64,000 nucleotides of DNA from Vibrio gelatinilyticus (GCF_022836845.1 NZ_JAJNNZ010000011.1:62001-126000); one strand, 5' to 3'; shown: positions 36,158-49,379, counted from the first letter of the stretch. Notes: generated from the sequence alone by a model not told the origin. Numbers and translations are program-made.

Positions 36158-38437
36158 TTAATGATGAATTTCAGCTTCTTCCTTAGTGCCGAGATAAGTA
36201 AACTCCAGCTCATCTTGAACCAAAGACACTCTTACCGTCCCTCCGTCAACCAGCGCGCCAAATAGCAACTCATTCGCCAACGGCTTTTTGAGCTTGTCTT
36301 GAATTACGCGCCCCATTGGTCTTGCACCCATCGTCTTGTCGTAGCCACGTTCAGCGAGCCAGTGACGTACGTCCTGGTCCACTTCAAGTGATACGCCCCG
36401 AGCGTCTAATTGCGCCTGAAGCTCGACAATGAACTTATCAACAACTTGGTGAATAACTTCGCTGTCTAGGCTGTTAAACCAAATGATATTATCTAAACGG
36501 TTTCTAAATTCAGGTGTAAAGACTTTCTTAATTTCAGACATCGCATCAGGGCTATGATCCTGCTGGATTAAGCCAATGGATTTCTTCTCGGTTTCAGCGA
36601 CACCCGCATTGGTGGTCATAACCAAAATCACATTTCTAAAGTCCGCTTTACGGCCATTGTTATCGGTCAAAGTTCCGTTATCCATAACCTGTAACAGCAG
36701 GTTAAAAATATCAGGGTGTGCTTTTTCAATTTCATCAAGCAGTACAACAGAGTGTGGGTGTTTAATTACTGCATCGGTAAGTAATCCACCCTGGTCATAG
36801 CCTACATAACCCGGAGGCGCGCCAATCAAGCGACTCACGGAATGGCGTTCACCATATTCAGACATATCAAAGCGCAATAGCTCAATGCCAAGCAGCTTAG
36901 AAAGCTGGACCGTGACTTCCGTTTTACCTACACCTGTTGGGCCGGCAAATAAGAACGACCCTACCGGTTTGTTGTCGGCACCAAGACCAGCACGAGTCAT
37001 TTTGATGGCTTCACTGAGGACGTCAATGGCTGGGTCTTGACCAAACACCAACATTTTCATTTTCTCATCAAGATTTTGAAGAATGTCTTTGTCTGAGGAA
37101 GACACTGATTTTTCCGGAATACGAGCGATTTTAGCAACCATGGCTTCAATGTCTGCTACGCCCACGGTTTTCTTACGTCGACTCGCTGGCACTAAACGAC
37201 TGCGAGCACCGGCTTCGTCAATGACATCAATCGCTTTGTCGGGTAGATGACGCTCATTAATGTACTTAGCCGATAGCTCTACCGCTGCTCTAAGAGCCTT
37301 GTTTGTGTAGCGAACCTCGTGGTGAGCTTCATATTTAGGTTTAAGTCCAATCAAAATTTTAGTCGTATCATCTAGTGATGGTTCGACTACGTCGATTTTT
37401 TGGAAACGTCTGGAAAGAGCACGCTCTTTTTCAAAAATATTGCTGTATTCATGATACGTTGTAGAGCCAATGCAGCGTAACTTACCGCTACTGAGCAATG
37501 GCTTGATCAAGTTGGCAGCATCAACCTGCCCTCCAGAAGCCGCACCAGCGCCTATGATGGTGTGTATTTCATCAATGAATAAGATAGCATCGTCTTCTTT
37601 CTCGAGCTGCTTGAGAATCGCCTTAAAACGCTTCTCAAAGTCGCCTCGATATTTGGTACCAGCCAGTAACGAACCGATATCGAGAGAGTAGATAATACTA
37701 TTTTGGATGACCTCTGGAACTTGCCCCTCGACAATTCTCCAGGCAAGACCTTCAGCGATCGCGGTTTTACCCACGCCGGCTTCACCGACGAGTAAAGGGT
37801 TATTCTTACGACGGCGACACAATACCTGGATAGTTCGCTCCAACTCTTTATCCCGACCGATCAACGGATCGATGTTGCCTTCTCTAGCCACCTGATTCAG
37901 GTTTGTCGCAAAACTTTCTAAACGGTCCTCGCCACTCACTTCCTCGACATTCTCTGAGCCTCCAATCGAACCGCTCGAAGGTTCATCATTGCTACTGCTA
38001 GAGGTTTTGGTAATGCCATGTGAAATAAAATTAACAATGTCCAGTCGACTTATATCATTTTTCTTTAGTAGGTACGCTGCATGCGACTCTTGTTCACTAA
38101 AAATGGCGACTAAAACATTAGCGCCCGTGACTTCATTTCGGCCGGAGGATTGAACATGGAAAACAGCACGTTGCAAAACGCGTTGAAAACTCAGCGTAGG
38201 TTGAGTCTCGCGAGTTTCATCGTTGTCTGGGATGAGTGGGGTTGTTTGATCGATAAAAGTATCAAGCTCTTGACGCAGGCCGTCTAGACTAGCGCTGCAA
38301 GCTTGTAGAGCTTCTTTAGCCGAGTCATTGTCTAACAACGCTAAGAGGAGATGCTCTACCGTCATGAATTCATGCCTTTTGTCACGGGCACGAGCAAATG
38401 CACCGTTAAGGCTCGACTCTAATTCTTTATTTAGCAT
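36158..38437 (-). CDS. clpA: ATP-dependent Clp protease ATP-binding subunit ClpA
   Basis: The AAA+ unfoldase that feeds proteins into ClpP. At 759 residues it has the family length: an N-terminal double Clp repeat (about 1-145, binds ClpS), an acidic Ser-rich linker, the first AAA domain with Walker [14 protein letters not shown], and the second with [14 protein letters not shown] and [21 protein letters not shown]. It starts 41 bases after clpS on the same strand, and the two form an operon. clpP is not in the window. Confidence 0.97.
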   Translation of the reverse strand: MLNKELESSLNGAFARARDKRHEFMTVEHLLLALLDNDSAKEALQACSASLDGLRQELDTFIDQTTPLIPDNDETRETQPTLSFQRVLQRAVFHVQSSGRNEVTGANVLVAIFSEQESHAAYLLKKNDISRLDIVNFISHGITKTSSSSNDEPSSGSIGGSENVEEVSGEDRLESFATNLNQVAREGNIDPLIGRDKELERTIQVLCRRRKNNPLLVGEAGVGKTAIAEGLAWRIVEGQVPEVIQNSIIYSLDIGSLLAGTKYRGDFEKRFKAILKQLEKEDDAILFIDEIHTIIGAGAASGGQVDAANLIKPLLSSGKLRCIGSTTYHEYSNIFEKERALSRRFQKIDVVEPSLDDTTKILIGLKPKYEAHHEVRYTNKALRAAVELSAKYINERHLPDKAIDVIDEAGARSRLVPASRRKKTVGVADIEAMVAKIARIPEKSVSSSDKDILQNLDEKMKMLVFGQDPAIDVLSEAIKMTRAGLGADNKPVGSFLFAGPTGVGKTEVTVQLSKLLGIELLRFDMSEYGERHSVSRLIGAPPGYVGYDQGGLLTDAVIKHPHSVVLLDEIEKAHPDIFNLLLQVMDNGTLTDNNGRKADFRNVILVMTTNAGVAETEKKSIGLIQQDHSPDAMSEIKKVFTPEFRNRLDNIIWFNSLDSEVIHQVVDKFIVELQAQLDARGVSLEVDQDVRHWLAERGYDKTMGARPMGRVIQDKLKKPLANELLFGALVDGGTVRVSLVQDELEFTYLGTKEEAEIHH

Positions 38438-38478
38438 AAGTACCTCCTAAGGAACGACGTATGTCGTACATGCGAAAA

Positions 38479-38799
38479 TCAGGCTTTCTCCATGGTACAC
38501 AATAATGGGTGTTCATTTTCCCTTGAATACATGGTCACTTGCGCTACTTTCGTTTCAGCTACTTCAGAGGTGAAAGTGCCACAGATAGCTTTTCCTTCAT
38601 AGTGCACTTTCAGCATAACCTGGGTAGCCTTATCTTCATCCAACGAAAAAAAGCGTTCCAAGATTTCTATTACAAAGTCCATAGGTGTGTAATCATCGTT
38701 ATTTAACAAGACGTTATACAACCTTGGTGGCTCAATTTTGGTTTTTTCTTTCTCCAGTAAATCTGAGTCTGGAGTCACCCATTCAAAATTCTTACTCAT
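38479..38799 (-). CDS. clpS: ATP-dependent Clp protease adaptor ClpS
   Basis: A 106-residue adaptor that hands N-degron substrates (N-terminal Leu, Phe, Tyr, Trp) to ClpA. The substrate pocket motif [17 protein letters not shown] and the later [10 protein letters not shown] region with the conserved His are clear. It leads the clpS-clpA operon and is divergent from cspD. With aat and bpt 3 kb away, this places the N-degron pathway in one neighbourhood. Confidence 0.97.
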   Translation of the reverse strand: MSKNFEWVTPDSDLLEKEKTKIEPPRLYNVLLNNDDYTPMDFVIEILERFFSLDEDKATQVMLKVHYEGKAICGTFTSEVAETKVAQVTMYSRENEHPLLCTMEKA

Positions 38800-39310
38800 G
38801 GCTAATTTTTGTTGAGAGTTTTCGCATTTCGTTTATGACGTTACCTAGAGATGAGTGATTGATGACAACTCGGTTGTACACCCTCACTCTAGACTCGAAA
38901 AACATCTCTATTTAGAGACTAATGCACCAATTGTATCGCTGCAAATAAAACAATGCTATTAGTGTGTGTCACATATGAGTCAAGAAAGAATAAAAACCAG
39001 CGTGCCTCATCTAGAATATCGAAATCAGCCAGTAATTGAAGCGATTTCTTTGATGAAATGTTAAATAAAAACCTTGCATGTTTCTAATTTGTATTGATTT
39101 ATACGAGATTACTATTGACTAAGCTCAATCATTAGCTAAAGTGGTTAATTAGTGACTAAAATTTAACTAATTTTGAATCTGTATTCTGAGTGTTGAAGGA
39201 ACACAAGACTCAAAAAAGGAAAAGAATTCGAAACGTTTAGTCGCGTGAAGAACAGTTTGGTTTGTGTCTTCAGATACATAAGTAACAAAAATGCATGAGG
39301 GATGTATAGC
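38800..39310. other. Non-coding region between clpS and cspD
   Basis: About 510 bases of AT-rich DNA hold the divergent control regions of clpS-clpA and cspD. An inverted repeat, AATTAGT (39147-39153) and ACTAATT (39166-39172), lies about 140 bases ahead of cspD. I see no credible gene; the short frames here overlap cspD or lack coding character. Confidence 0.45.
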
Positions 39311-39532
39311 ATGGCTACAGGTACAGTAAAATGGTTTAACAATGCCAAAGGATTTGGGTTTATCTGTCCGGAAGGTGAAGATGGCGATATCTTTGCTCAC
39401 TATTCGACAATTAAGATGGATGGTTACCGTACACTGAAAGCGGGTCAGCAAGTCGATTACGAAGTGGAAGAAGGCCCTAAGGGCTATCACGCAAGCTCCG
39501 TCACTCCTATAGAGGGAGCCCTTGCAAAGTAA
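39311..39532 (+). CDS. cspD: Cold shock-like protein CspD
   Basis: A 73-residue single-stranded nucleic-acid-binding protein of the cold-shock domain family. RNP1 (KGFGFICPEGE) and RNP2 (DIFAHYSTI) are plain. In E. coli CspD is induced in stationary phase, not by cold, and blocks replication. The ATG at 39311 (MATGTVKWF) matches the family; the upstream ATG at 39302 is only three codons away. It is divergent from clpS-clpA as in E. coli. Confidence 0.93.
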   Translation: MATGTVKWFNNAKGFGFICPEGEDGDIFAHYSTIKMDGYRTLKAGQQVDYEVEEGPKGYHASSVTPIEGALAK

Positions 39533-39590
39533 TCAATATAGTAAGAACACAACGTCACACCAACTAATTTGAAAGACACAAACCTAAAAA

Positions 39591-39614
39591 AACCCACCAT
39601 AAGGTGGGTTTTTT
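39591..39614. terminator. Bidirectional terminator between cspD and icd
   Basis: AACCCACC and GGTGGGTT form an 8-bp stem around ATAA, with A residues before and T residues after, so it should stop both cspD and the convergent icd. Confidence 0.9.
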
Positions 39615-39632
39615 CATTGTGGGACAATCAAA

Positions 39633-41864
<2,232 letters not shown>

Positions 41865-41972
41865 CTATAGTTCTAATTAGGTGCACACGCACCTCTTCTG
41901 AATTGACGCCCGGCGTTAATACACCATGGCGTAAACATGTAACTGCACTGCTACGGTAGTCACAGGCTATGC

Positions 41973-42015
41973 TTCCAAGTAAAATCCCTTACATTGCTAT
42001 AATCTTTACTTGGAA
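41973..42015 (+). promoter_or_regulatory. Promoter enclosed by an 11-bp inverted repeat, icd-rluE intergenic region
   Basis: TTCCAAGTAAA (41973-41983) and TTTACTTGGAA (42005-42015) are perfect reverse complements 21 bases apart. Between them is a consensus -10 hexamer TATAAT (41998-42003) on the plus strand, while the left arm occupies the -35 position, where the match is poor. A dimeric factor bound here would cover the core promoter. The plus-strand promoter would serve rluE; the site lies 118-160 bases upstream of the icd start. Confidence 0.5.
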
Positions 42016-42107
42016 CGAGCATTAAACACGCAATCACACTAAATCCTAAGCACTTATAATTAAACAAATTTGGTCGATTAGTCTATTATCTTGTGCATTA
42101 TTATGAG

Positions 42108-42135
42108 TTTTGAGCGCGCATATGATAGCTCAAAA
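42108..42135 (+). other. Stem-loop in the rluE leader
   Basis: TTTTGAGC (42108-42115) and GCTCAAAA (42128-42135) form a perfect 8-bp inverted repeat with a 12-base loop, 58 bases upstream of the rluE start. It lacks a T-run. It may be a leader structure or an operator. Confidence 0.4.
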
Positions 42136-42192
42136 TTAAAGTAGACAAAACTAACACCTACAGTTTGTTTACATTTTTGCAAGGTAGTTAAC

Positions 42193-42903
42193 ATGACACT
42201 TAAAACGGCAAATCATCGTCCAAGCCAAGAAAATCGCCCGGTCAAGAAAAAATTCAAACAAAATTCATCCCATTCTGCGGTTAAAAAACGCCCAAAGCCG
42301 AGTCAAAAAGATCAAAAGAAACCTCGTATCAGTCCGAGCGAACGCAAGATTATTTTGTTTAATAAGCCATTCGATACCTTAAGTCAGTTCACTGATGGTG
42401 AGGGACGAAAAACGCTTGCGGACTTTATTCCGGTAAAAGATGTCTATGCTGCAGGACGCCTTGATCGTGACAGTGAGGGGCTGATGGTACTGACTAACGA
42501 CGGCATTTTACAAGCTCGCTTGACGCAACCTAAATCTAAATCGGAGAAAACGTACTGGGTTCAGGTTGAAGGAGATCCGAGTGAAGACGACCTCCAAAAA
42601 TTACGCAGTGGTATCACCCTAAAAGACGGACCAACTCTACCAGCAAAAGTGGAACGTATTGATGAGCCCAAAGTTTGGGAGAGAAATCCCCCAGTCCGCT
42701 TTCGAGCCAATATACCCACTACCTGGTTAGCCATTACCATTATCGAAGGGCGCAATCGTCAGGTCAGGCGTATGACGGCAAATATTGGGTATCCTACACT
42801 GAGGTTGATTCGCTATTCGATGGCGGGCTTTACATTGCTAAACCTTGCCTCAGGCGAGTGGTGTGAAACCACTCTACCGGATCAAAGACTCAATCTTACT
42901 TGA
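42193..42903 (+). CDS. rluE: 23S rRNA pseudouridine(2457) synthase RluE
   Basis: A RsuA/RluB/E/F-family enzyme that isomerises a uridine in 23S rRNA. The 236-residue protein has a very basic N-terminal tail (about 1-45, rich in Lys/Arg/Ser/Gln), then the family opening [23 protein letters not shown] and the catalytic Asp in [38 protein letters not shown] closes the domain. No S4 domain is present, as in RluE. Assignment to RluE over a sister enzyme rests on that and on the overall match. AAGG lies eight bases before the ATG. Its last eight bases overlap the convergent kdsB. Confidence 0.88.
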   Translation: MTLKTANHRPSQENRPVKKKFKQNSSHSAVKKRPKPSQKDQKKPRISPSERKIILFNKPFDTLSQFTDGEGRKTLADFIPVKDVYAAGRLDRDSEGLMVLTNDGILQARLTQPKSKSEKTYWVQVEGDPSEDDLQKLRSGITLKDGPTLPAKVERIDEPKVWERNPPVRFRANIPTTWLAITIIEGRNRQVRRMTANIGYPTLRLIRYSMAGFTLLNLASGEWCETTLPDQRLNLT

Positions 42904-43642
42904 AGAGCGAACGCACCTGCTCTAAGTCTTCTGGGGTGTCAACTCCAGCGGCAGGTGCTTGCTTTGCGACTGCGACATGGATTTTTTCACCGTACCAAAG
43001 CACACGTAATTGCTCTAAACACTCTATTTTTTCTAGAGCACTCGGCTGCCAGTTGATGTAGGTATTAATGAAGCCAGCTCGGTATGCGTAAATCCCGATG
43101 TGGCGCAGCAGAGGTTGCTGGATATTTTGAGCATCATTGGCAAAGGCATCTCTGTCCCAGGGGATCGTCGCTCGACTAAAGTACATCGCGTAACCTTTTT
43201 CGTCGGTTACCACTTTAACTGCATTGGGATTAAAGACCTCGTTTTGGTCTTTAATTTCAACCGCTAATGTCGCCATCGGTGCGTCACTTCCCATTAAATT
43301 ATTAGCCACTTGCTCAATAATTACGGGTGGAATCATTGGCTCGTCACCTTGCACATTAACGATCGTGTGCTCGTCATCAATACCCATTTTACTGATGACT
43401 TCAGCAAGTCGCTCTGTGCCAGATTCATGATCCGCTGATGTCATACAGACTGTGCCACCAAAACTGAGGACGACTTGCTCTACTCGTTCATCATCGGTAG
43501 CCACAATCACTCTGTCGGCCCCTGATTTCAGAGACTGCTCATAAACATGCTGTATCATTGGTTTGCCGTTGATATCGGCTAACGGCTTACCCGGTAGTCG
43601 GCTCGACTGATAGCGCGCCGGAATGATGACTGTAAAAGACAT
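42896..43642 (-). CDS. kdsB: 3-deoxy-manno-octulosonate cytidylyltransferase
   Basis: Activates Kdo as CMP-Kdo for the lipopolysaccharide inner core. The 248 residues have the nucleotide-binding start [29 protein letters not shown], the [11 protein letters not shown] motif and [11 protein letters not shown]. It is last in the operon comEC/msbA-lpxK-ycaR-kdsB, its start overlapping the ycaR stop by one base, and is convergent with rluE over eight bases. Confidence 0.97.
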   Translation of the reverse strand: MSFTVIIPARYQSSRLPGKPLADINGKPMIQHVYEQSLKSGADRVIVATDDERVEQVVLSFGGTVCMTSADHESGTERLAEVISKMGIDDEHTIVNVQGDEPMIPPVIIEQVANNLMGSDAPMATLAVEIKDQNEVFNPNAVKVVTDEKGYAMYFSRATIPWDRDAFANDAQNIQQPLLRHIGIYAYRAGFINTYINWQPSALEKIECLEQLRVLWYGEKIHVAVAKQAPAAGVDTPEDLEQVRSLFK

Positions 43643-43821
43643 TATCGCCCCTCATCCATTGCCATAGTTCTTGCTTCCGCTTCCAGAAGCACAGGAATGC
43701 CTTCTTTGATTGGGTAAGCTAATCGGTCTAGCTTGCAAATCAACTCTTGATTTTCTTTGTCAAAAGTGAGTTTTCCTTTACAGATTGGGCAAGCGACTAT
43801 TTCAAGAAGACGATGATCCAT
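43642..43821 (-). CDS. ycaR: Trm112/YcaR family small protein
   Basis: A 59-residue protein read from ATG 43821 to TAA 43642: it begins [18 protein letters not shown] and ends TMAMDEGR. It matches the YcaR (UPF0434, Trm112-like) family, small zinc-binding or Trm112-fold proteins encoded between lpxK and kdsB in many gammaproteobacteria. Cysteines are at 11, 14 and 29. The function is not settled. It overlaps lpxK by 20 bases at its start and kdsB by one base at its end. Confidence 0.93.
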   Translation of the reverse strand: MDHRLLEIVACPICKGKLTFDKENQELICKLDRLAYPIKEGIPVLLEAEARTMAMDEGR

Positions 43822-44809
43822 AGTTGTTAATTACCTTTTTAATTTTTTCCATTATAGAGTGGCTATCTTGGTCATTAAATGTTGCCGTAACCGGTAGATA
43901 CCACCAATTATCCTGAGCGAAAGAATGGCATTTAACTGCATCTTTCTCTGTCATGATGACATTTTCTGCTGCTTGTGAAAATTCATAAAGCTCTTGCTGT
44001 TCAAAAGCTTTATGATCGGCGAAACCTTTAGTCACTTTAAGATTAGCCCCAAGTTGAGTCAACGTATTGAAAAACCTTGGTGGGTGACCTATTCCAGCAA
44101 AGGCTGCAAGCCCACCTAGTGCCGTGACTTCGCGTTGTCTTCCCGTTTTTAAGTTGACCGCTAACGCTGGCTCAAGTTGAAAAGGCATTTCCAGTGCCTG
44201 CGCCTGCCCGCCATTAGTGACAATAAAGTCAACGCCTTTTAAACGGCTGATAGGCTCTCTCAATGGCCCTAGTGGCATCATCTGCTCATTACCAAAGCGC
44301 CTTACGCCATCCACGACTACAAACTCAACATCACGTTCTAGAGCATAATGCTGGAGCCCATCGTCGGTGATAATGATATCAACCCCATGTTGCTCCAGTA
44401 ACTGAACAGCCTGACTGCGCACCGGATCGACCGCCACAGGTACTGCCGTTCGACTAAAAATTAACTTTGGCTCATCACCACAATGTTTTGTTAACGTCGT
44501 GTCATCCACTAATAGCGGGTAATGTTGAGCCTTACCACCATAGCCACGCGACACTACTCCAGGGCGATAACCACAAGCCTGGAGCTGCTCTATGAGCCAG
44601 ATTACTATGGGCGTTTTACCGTTACCACCTGCGGTAATATTGCCAACCACAACCACAGGGACCGAAGCTTTATAGCGCGTTTTTTTCCCTGACAGATAGG
44701 CGTTTTTTCGTCGTTGGCTTACCCAGCTAAACACCTTACTTAGGGGCCAGAGAACAGGCCAAACTAACCACCTAACTGGGTGGTGTTTAAACCACAGCGC
44801 TTCTATCAC
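43802..44809 (-). CDS. lpxK: Tetraacyldisaccharide 4'-kinase LpxK
   Basis: Phosphorylates the 4' position of the lipid A precursor at the inner membrane. The 335 residues hold an N-terminal membrane anchor (about 10-35), the P-loop-like [18 protein letters not shown] (near 50-68), [11 protein letters not shown], and [19 protein letters not shown], where the catalytic Asp and His lie. It overlaps msbA by four bases upstream and ycaR by 20 downstream, the classic lipid A operon order. Confidence 0.96.
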   Translation of the reverse strand: MIEALWFKHHPVRWLVWPVLWPLSKVFSWVSQRRKNAYLSGKKTRYKASVPVVVVGNITAGGNGKTPIVIWLIEQLQACGYRPGVVSRGYGGKAQHYPLLVDDTTLTKHCGDEPKLIFSRTAVPVAVDPVRSQAVQLLEQHGVDIIITDDGLQHYALERDVEFVVVDGVRRFGNEQMMPLGPLREPISRLKGVDFIVTNGGQAQALEMPFQLEPALAVNLKTGRQREVTALGGLAAFAGIGHPPRFFNTLTQLGANLKVTKGFADHKAFEQQELYEFSQAAENVIMTEKDAVKCHSFAQDNWWYLPVTATFNDQDSHSIMEKIKKVINNYGSSSS

Positions 44810-46560
44810 GATGCCTCACCAAACTGAATGCGATGCAGTTGAGAATAGGCGCCTTCATGAGCAATCAACGTCGCATGATCGCCGCGTTCAATGATTTCAC
44901 CTTCATCAACAACTAGGATTTCGTCTGCGTCTTCGATGGTCGATAGACGGTGCGCAATAACCAGAACCGTTTTGTCTTTTTGCAGCTCCTCTAATGCAGA
45001 TTGAATCGCTCGCTCAGACTCGGTGTCCAGAGCCGATGTCGCCTCATCGAGAATCAATACAGGTGCATCACGCAGTAGTGCTCGTGCGATCGCGATTCTT
45101 TGACGTTGGCCACCAGACAAATTGGTGCCATTTTCTCCGATGACCGTATCAAGGCCTTGTTCCATTCCTTCAATAAATTCCATCGCATGTGCCAAAGTCG
45201 CTGCGCGCTCAATATCTTCACGAGAATACTGCTCCTCGCAGGCATACGCGATATTGTTAGCGATGGTGTCGTTAAACAAATGAACATTTTGAGAAACCAG
45301 CGCGAAATGTTGACGCAAGTTGGTCAGCTTGAAATCTTTAATGCTATGACCATCTAAAGAAATATCGCCACTATCGACATCGTAAAAACGAGTAAATAGA
45401 TTGGCAATTGTACTTTTACCTGAACCCGAGCGACCTACTAGTGCAATGGTTTTTCCGGCGGGAAGCTCAAGGCTTACATTGCGCAGTGCTGGTTTTTCAG
45501 TACCTTGATAGGTAAACGTTACATTATCGACTTTAATGTCACCTTTGGCGCGCTCTAACGTAAGCTGACCGTTATCTTTTTCCGTTTCAAGATCCATCAA
45601 TGCAAACAAGGTGTGGCTCGCTGCCATACCTCTTTGGAACTCAGACGTTACGCCAGTCAAGGCTTTTAGAGGCCTCATCAAACCAAACATTGCTGAGAAA
45701 ATCACGGTGAATGTACCTGCCGTGAGTTCAGCACGAACCGAATCAAAGCTGGCTAAAAACAGCACAGAGATTAAAGCCAAAGAGGCAATCATTTGAATCA
45801 CGGGGTTCGCAATCGCTGACGCACCAACCATCTTCATAGTTTGCTGACGCATCTGATTACTGACTCGCTCAAAACGTTCACTTTCGACTTTTTGTCCACC
45901 GTAGGTCAAAACTACCTTGTGGCCTTTAAGCATCTGCTCAGCAGATGTCGTCATGTCGCCCATCGATGTCTGCATGTTCTTTGAGATTTTACGAAAGCGT
46001 TTTGAAACAATACTGATCGCCCAAGCTACTAGCGGCGCAACGATGAGTAACACAAGCGAAAGTTGCCAACTGTTCCAAAACATCAACACCAGCAGACCAA
46101 TAATGCTCGCACCTTCACGAACAATGCTCACCAATGAACGACTTGTTGCGGCAGCTACCTGTTCTGAATCGTAAGTGATACGAGACAACAAACCGCCTGT
46201 CGATTCCTTGTCGAAGAAACTCACTGGCATGTGCATAAAGTGACTAAAGATGCCGCGACGCATCTGCATCACAACATTCCCCGATACCCAACTCAAACAA
46301 TAAGTCGAAACAAAGCCACTAAGACCACGAATAAACATCATCGCAAAAATGATGGCCGGGAGAATTTTTAAAAAATTTGACTCAACATCGCCGAAGCCTT
46401 CATCAAGAAGTGGCTTGAGTAGAGAAATCATATAAGTATCGGCTACAGCATTGATCACGAGTGCGACCACTGCAACGGATAAACCTGTTCTATAAAGACG
46501 GATATAAGTCCATAGACGTTTAAAGGTTTCAAACGTCGATTCATCTTGGTGTTGTGTCAT
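44806..46560 (-). CDS. msbA: Lipid A export ATP-binding/permease protein MsbA
   Basis: The homodimeric ABC flippase of lipid A-core across the inner membrane. The 584 residues have a six-helix transmembrane domain (about 25-315) and an ABC domain with Walker [15 protein letters not shown], signature [16 protein letters not shown], Walker [13 protein letters not shown] and the switch His in VIAHRLST. lpxK follows with a four-base overlap. comEC lies upstream 30 bases away, as in E. coli (ycaI-msbA-lpxK). Confidence 0.97.
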   Translation of the reverse strand: MTQHQDESTFETFKRLWTYIRLYRTGLSVAVVALVINAVADTYMISLLKPLLDEGFGDVESNFLKILPAIIFAMMFIRGLSGFVSTYCLSWVSGNVVMQMRRGIFSHFMHMPVSFFDKESTGGLLSRITYDSEQVAAATSRSLVSIVREGASIIGLLVLMFWNSWQLSLVLLIVAPLVAWAISIVSKRFRKISKNMQTSMGDMTTSAEQMLKGHKVVLTYGGQKVESERFERVSNQMRQQTMKMVGASAIANPVIQMIASLALISVLFLASFDSVRAELTAGTFTVIFSAMFGLMRPLKALTGVTSEFQRGMAASHTLFALMDLETEKDNGQLTLERAKGDIKVDNVTFTYQGTEKPALRNVSLELPAGKTIALVGRSGSGKSTIANLFTRFYDVDSGDISLDGHSIKDFKLTNLRQHFALVSQNVHLFNDTIANNIAYACEEQYSREDIERAATLAHAMEFIEGMEQGLDTVIGENGTNLSGGQRQRIAIARALLRDAPVLILDEATSALDTESERAIQSALEELQKDKTVLVIAHRLSTIEDADEILVVDEGEIIERGDHATLIAHEGAYSQLHRIQFGEAS

Positions 46561-46590
46561 AAATTGAGATACTTTTTTCTGGATATCATT

Positions 46591-48861
46591 TCATTCTACT
46601 GCGGATCGTAGCATCTTCCTATACCAAGAGGCATTCTCTCCCCCCCTAAGGTGTGAAATATATAAAGTTTTATCTGCAACGGTGAAGGTTATTTGACCAA
46701 ACTGACCAGTATCCAACCAATTGGCTCCTAACTCTCGATATCGTTCAACCACTTTATCACTGGGCATATTCCAACGATTATTGTGCTTTAGTGAAGCAAC
46801 CGCATATTGAGGTTGAACACTATCGAGTAAAAACTGACTCGACGAGGTTTGGCTCCCATGATGCGGGACAATCATCACATCCGAGCGAATCTCACCTGCC
46901 TCACGAGTTAGTAATATCTCACTCACGGTCTCAACATCACCAGGTAATAAAAATGACACCTGATTTTGCTTATCGAATACTCGTATCACACATGAATGTG
47001 GATTGTAGGCTCTATTGACGGTTTTGGGTGGCCAAAGGGCGTAAAATTCAATATGTTGCCATTGCCAGCGCTCCCCTTGTCGACAAGCTAATGACTGTTC
47101 TCGGTTCTCACTGCTCCTCACCCATTGAGGTCTCCATTGCCGCTGTAAGTCATCAAGCCCACCAGCATGGTCTTTGTCAAAATGGCTAATCACAATCCCT
47201 TCCAACTTTTCGACGCCGCGCTTGACTAAAAAAGGGCTGATAATTTGCGAAGCTACGCTAGCCTGTGCCCATTTATCGCCCGTGTCATAAATTATCGCCT
47301 CGTTCCCTTTGATAAGGACGATAGCTAGCCCATGTCCCACATCCAGGACTGAAAGTGACCAGGAGTTCGTTTGTTCTCTAAAGGTGAGCCAGGATGTCAA
47401 TACCAGTGACAGCAAACACCATCGGGCATAGCCAGATAACATTGGTATTAGAATCGTGCCTACAGCAAGAACGACCAACAACAGCCATTCATGATGGGAC
47501 ACACTAAACCATCCCATTGGGCTCCAGGTCAGTGTGTAAAAGATCGGGGCGATCAGCCAGTCGGAAATTTGCCACGAGACGGTTGCCAAAAATGTCAACG
47601 GCGTTAACGACACGACAAAAGAAAAAAACAGCCAGGGAAGAACTACGATTGAAAACCACGGCACAAAAACCAGATTATAGACGATGGCACTAATGCTAAT
47701 ACCTAAGTACAACCAAGCGACAATCGGTGCAAATAGCAAAACCAGTAAAACCTGAGTCAATATTGCTGTTTGAATTAAGCTGCCCCTTTTGATGATTTTT
47801 GATGACAACAACAATATGGCCACCGCCGATAGAGACATCCAGAAACTCATGTTTAACCCTGAGAATGGCATCAGTGTAAGCAGTAATGCAGCTGTGAGGC
47901 AAAGCACAAACAGCGCGGAGAGCTGTGGCCTAATCATGTGGCTGAGCGACAAGAGTGTTAGCATGATGAGTGCTCGCACAGTGGGCAGGCTGAAGTGCGC
48001 AATCCAACCGTAGCCGTATGCCAGAAGAAGTCCGGAGACAATGGGCAGGTAAACACCAAATTGTCGACACTTGGAGTACGGCTTGATGATGCATGACATG
48101 CTACAACGCAAAACTCTTCCAACCAGCAGGCCAATGCCAAATACGATGCCAATATGCAGCCCAGAAATCGCCATCAAATGAATAAGCCCACTTTGTTGTA
48201 ATAAAGACCACTGCTTCGAGCTCACGCCACTTCGCTCACCAAACAACAATGCCGAATAAAAGCCGGCATATCGACTGTTCTCTACATACTGCGAAATAAG
48301 ATACTGCCATTGCGACCGCAGGTGACCTTTCGATGATGCTATATAAGAGGTCGATACTGAGAGCGTCCCGACTATCCCATTACTAAACATCACCTTTTCT
48401 TTGTCGTAGCCCACTTCGTTTCTTAACCCTATAATGGGCTTAATTTTAGCGGTCGCGGTAATCAATGCTCCTTGCTCTGTTCTTTGATTGACCCTAAGCT
48501 TAACTTTTGGTCGTTTTATTTGGCTTATAGCCTGTCCGTTAATGGATAAGACCGTTGCGTCAGCCTCATATCCATGAGTTATTTGTTTAAAATGGCTGTC
48601 AATTCTTGCTTTTATGGTAACATCGGTTCCAAATTGAAAGAGCGCATTTAATTGCTGTTTTATTACATTCCCCTGAATTAACGCTATGGACAAGGCGAGA
48701 AACACCGTCATCAACCAAGTTTTGCGCAGCGCAATAGAGATGACAAAGAGAACGGAAGTAGGAATGAGCCAGTAGTCACTGGGCATCGTCAGCCAATATG
48801 GTGCACTGAGAAGGATCAGTGTATATATAACGGGTGGCATTATGCCTTTTAAGAGAGTCAT
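46591..48861 (-). CDS. comEC: ComEC/Rec2 family DNA-uptake channel
   Basis: The inner-membrane channel through which one DNA strand enters during natural transformation (E. coli homologue YcaI). At 756 residues it has an N-terminal helical region with an OB-like domain (DUF4131), the multi-helix competence domain (about 190-480, with LIHLMAISGLHIGIVFGIG and SLPTVRALIMLTLL), and a metallo-beta-lactamase-like domain (LSVLDVGHGLA, YDTGDKW, ISHFDKDHAGG, LPGDVE, PHHGSQTS). An ATG at 48840 is an alternative start. Its start is only eight bases from the divergent DUF2062 gene. Confidence 0.94.
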   Translation of the reverse strand: MTLLKGIMPPVIYTLILLSAPYWLTMPSDYWLIPTSVLFVISIALRKTWLMTVFLALSIALIQGNVIKQQLNALFQFGTDVTIKARIDSHFKQITHGYEADATVLSINGQAISQIKRPKVKLRVNQRTEQGALITATAKIKPIIGLRNEVGYDKEKVMFSNGIVGTLSVSTSYIASSKGHLRSQWQYLISQYVENSRYAGFYSALLFGERSGVSSKQWSLLQQSGLIHLMAISGLHIGIVFGIGLLVGRVLRCSMSCIIKPYSKCRQFGVYLPIVSGLLLAYGYGWIAHFSLPTVRALIMLTLLSLSHMIRPQLSALFVLCLTAALLLTLMPFSGLNMSFWMSLSAVAILLLSSKIIKRGSLIQTAILTQVLLVLLFAPIVAWLYLGISISAIVYNLVFVPWFSIVVLPWLFFSFVVSLTPLTFLATVSWQISDWLIAPIFYTLTWSPMGWFSVSHHEWLLLVVLAVGTILIPMLSGYARWCLLSLVLTSWLTFREQTNSWSLSVLDVGHGLAIVLIKGNEAIIYDTGDKWAQASVASQIISPFLVKRGVEKLEGIVISHFDKDHAGGLDDLQRQWRPQWVRSSENREQSLACRQGERWQWQHIEFYALWPPKTVNRAYNPHSCVIRVFDKQNQVSFLLPGDVETVSEILLTREAGEIRSDVMIVPHHGSQTSSSQFLLDSVQPQYAVASLKHNNRWNMPSDKVVERYRELGANWLDTGQFGQITFTVADKTLYISHLRGGENASWYRKMLRSAVE

Positions 48862-48869
48862 ATTCCCCT

Positions 48870-49379
48870 ATGCCAAGAAAGTTCATAAAACGTTTTATGC
48901 CTGACCATGAGGTCATAAAAAAACAAAAGGCACTGAAGGTTTTCGGCAATGTGTTATACAACCCCAACCTGTGGTGTCTTAATCGACGCTCTGCAGCAGG
49001 AGCTTTTGCAGTCGGGCTTTTTATGGCCTTCGTCCCATTGCCTAGTCAGATGATTATGGCCGCAGGGTTAGCGATATTATTTGGTGTCAACTTACCGTTA
49101 TCCGTCGCCTTAGTGTGGATCAGCAACCCCATCACTATGCCGGTTATGTTTTATTTTGCTTATAAAGTGGGTGCATTTTGTCTCAATACACCACCACAAC
49201 CCTTCCAATTTGAACTCTCTTGGCAGTACATCAGTGAACAGATGTCGACCATTGGACCTCCTTTTCTGCTCGGTTGTGCCTTGTGTGGGCTTATCGCTGC
49301 GGTATTGGGCTACTTTGGTATTAGAAGCTTATGGCGATATTCGGTAGTGCGCAGTTGGCAAAAAAGAGCCCTACGATAA
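48870..49379 (+). CDS. DUF2062 domain inner-membrane protein
   Basis: A 169-residue protein with a basic N terminus (MPRKFIKRFMPDHEVIKKQK), then hydrophobic segments near 45-75, 85-105 and 128-150. The DUF2062 hallmarks are the NPNLWCLNRRSAAGAFAVGLFMAFVPLPSQM and NPITMPVMFYFAYKVG blocks. The function is unknown. The start is uncertain: no good ribosome binding site is seen for the ATG at 48870, and a frame extension reaches 48834. It is divergent from comEC with eight bases between start codons. Confidence 0.82.
   Translation: MPRKFIKRFMPDHEVIKKQKALKVFGNVLYNPNLWCLNRRSAAGAFAVGLFMAFVPLPSQMIMAAGLAILFGVNLPLSVALVWISNPITMPVMFYFAYKVGAFCLNTPPQPFQFELSWQYISEQMSTIGPPFLLGCALCGLIAAVLGYFGIRSLWRYSVVRSWQKRALR

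Noticed and set aside
38961..38974. TGTGTGTCACA-like sequence as a CRP site upstream of cspD and clpS
   Set aside because: The two half-sites are only two bases apart instead of six.
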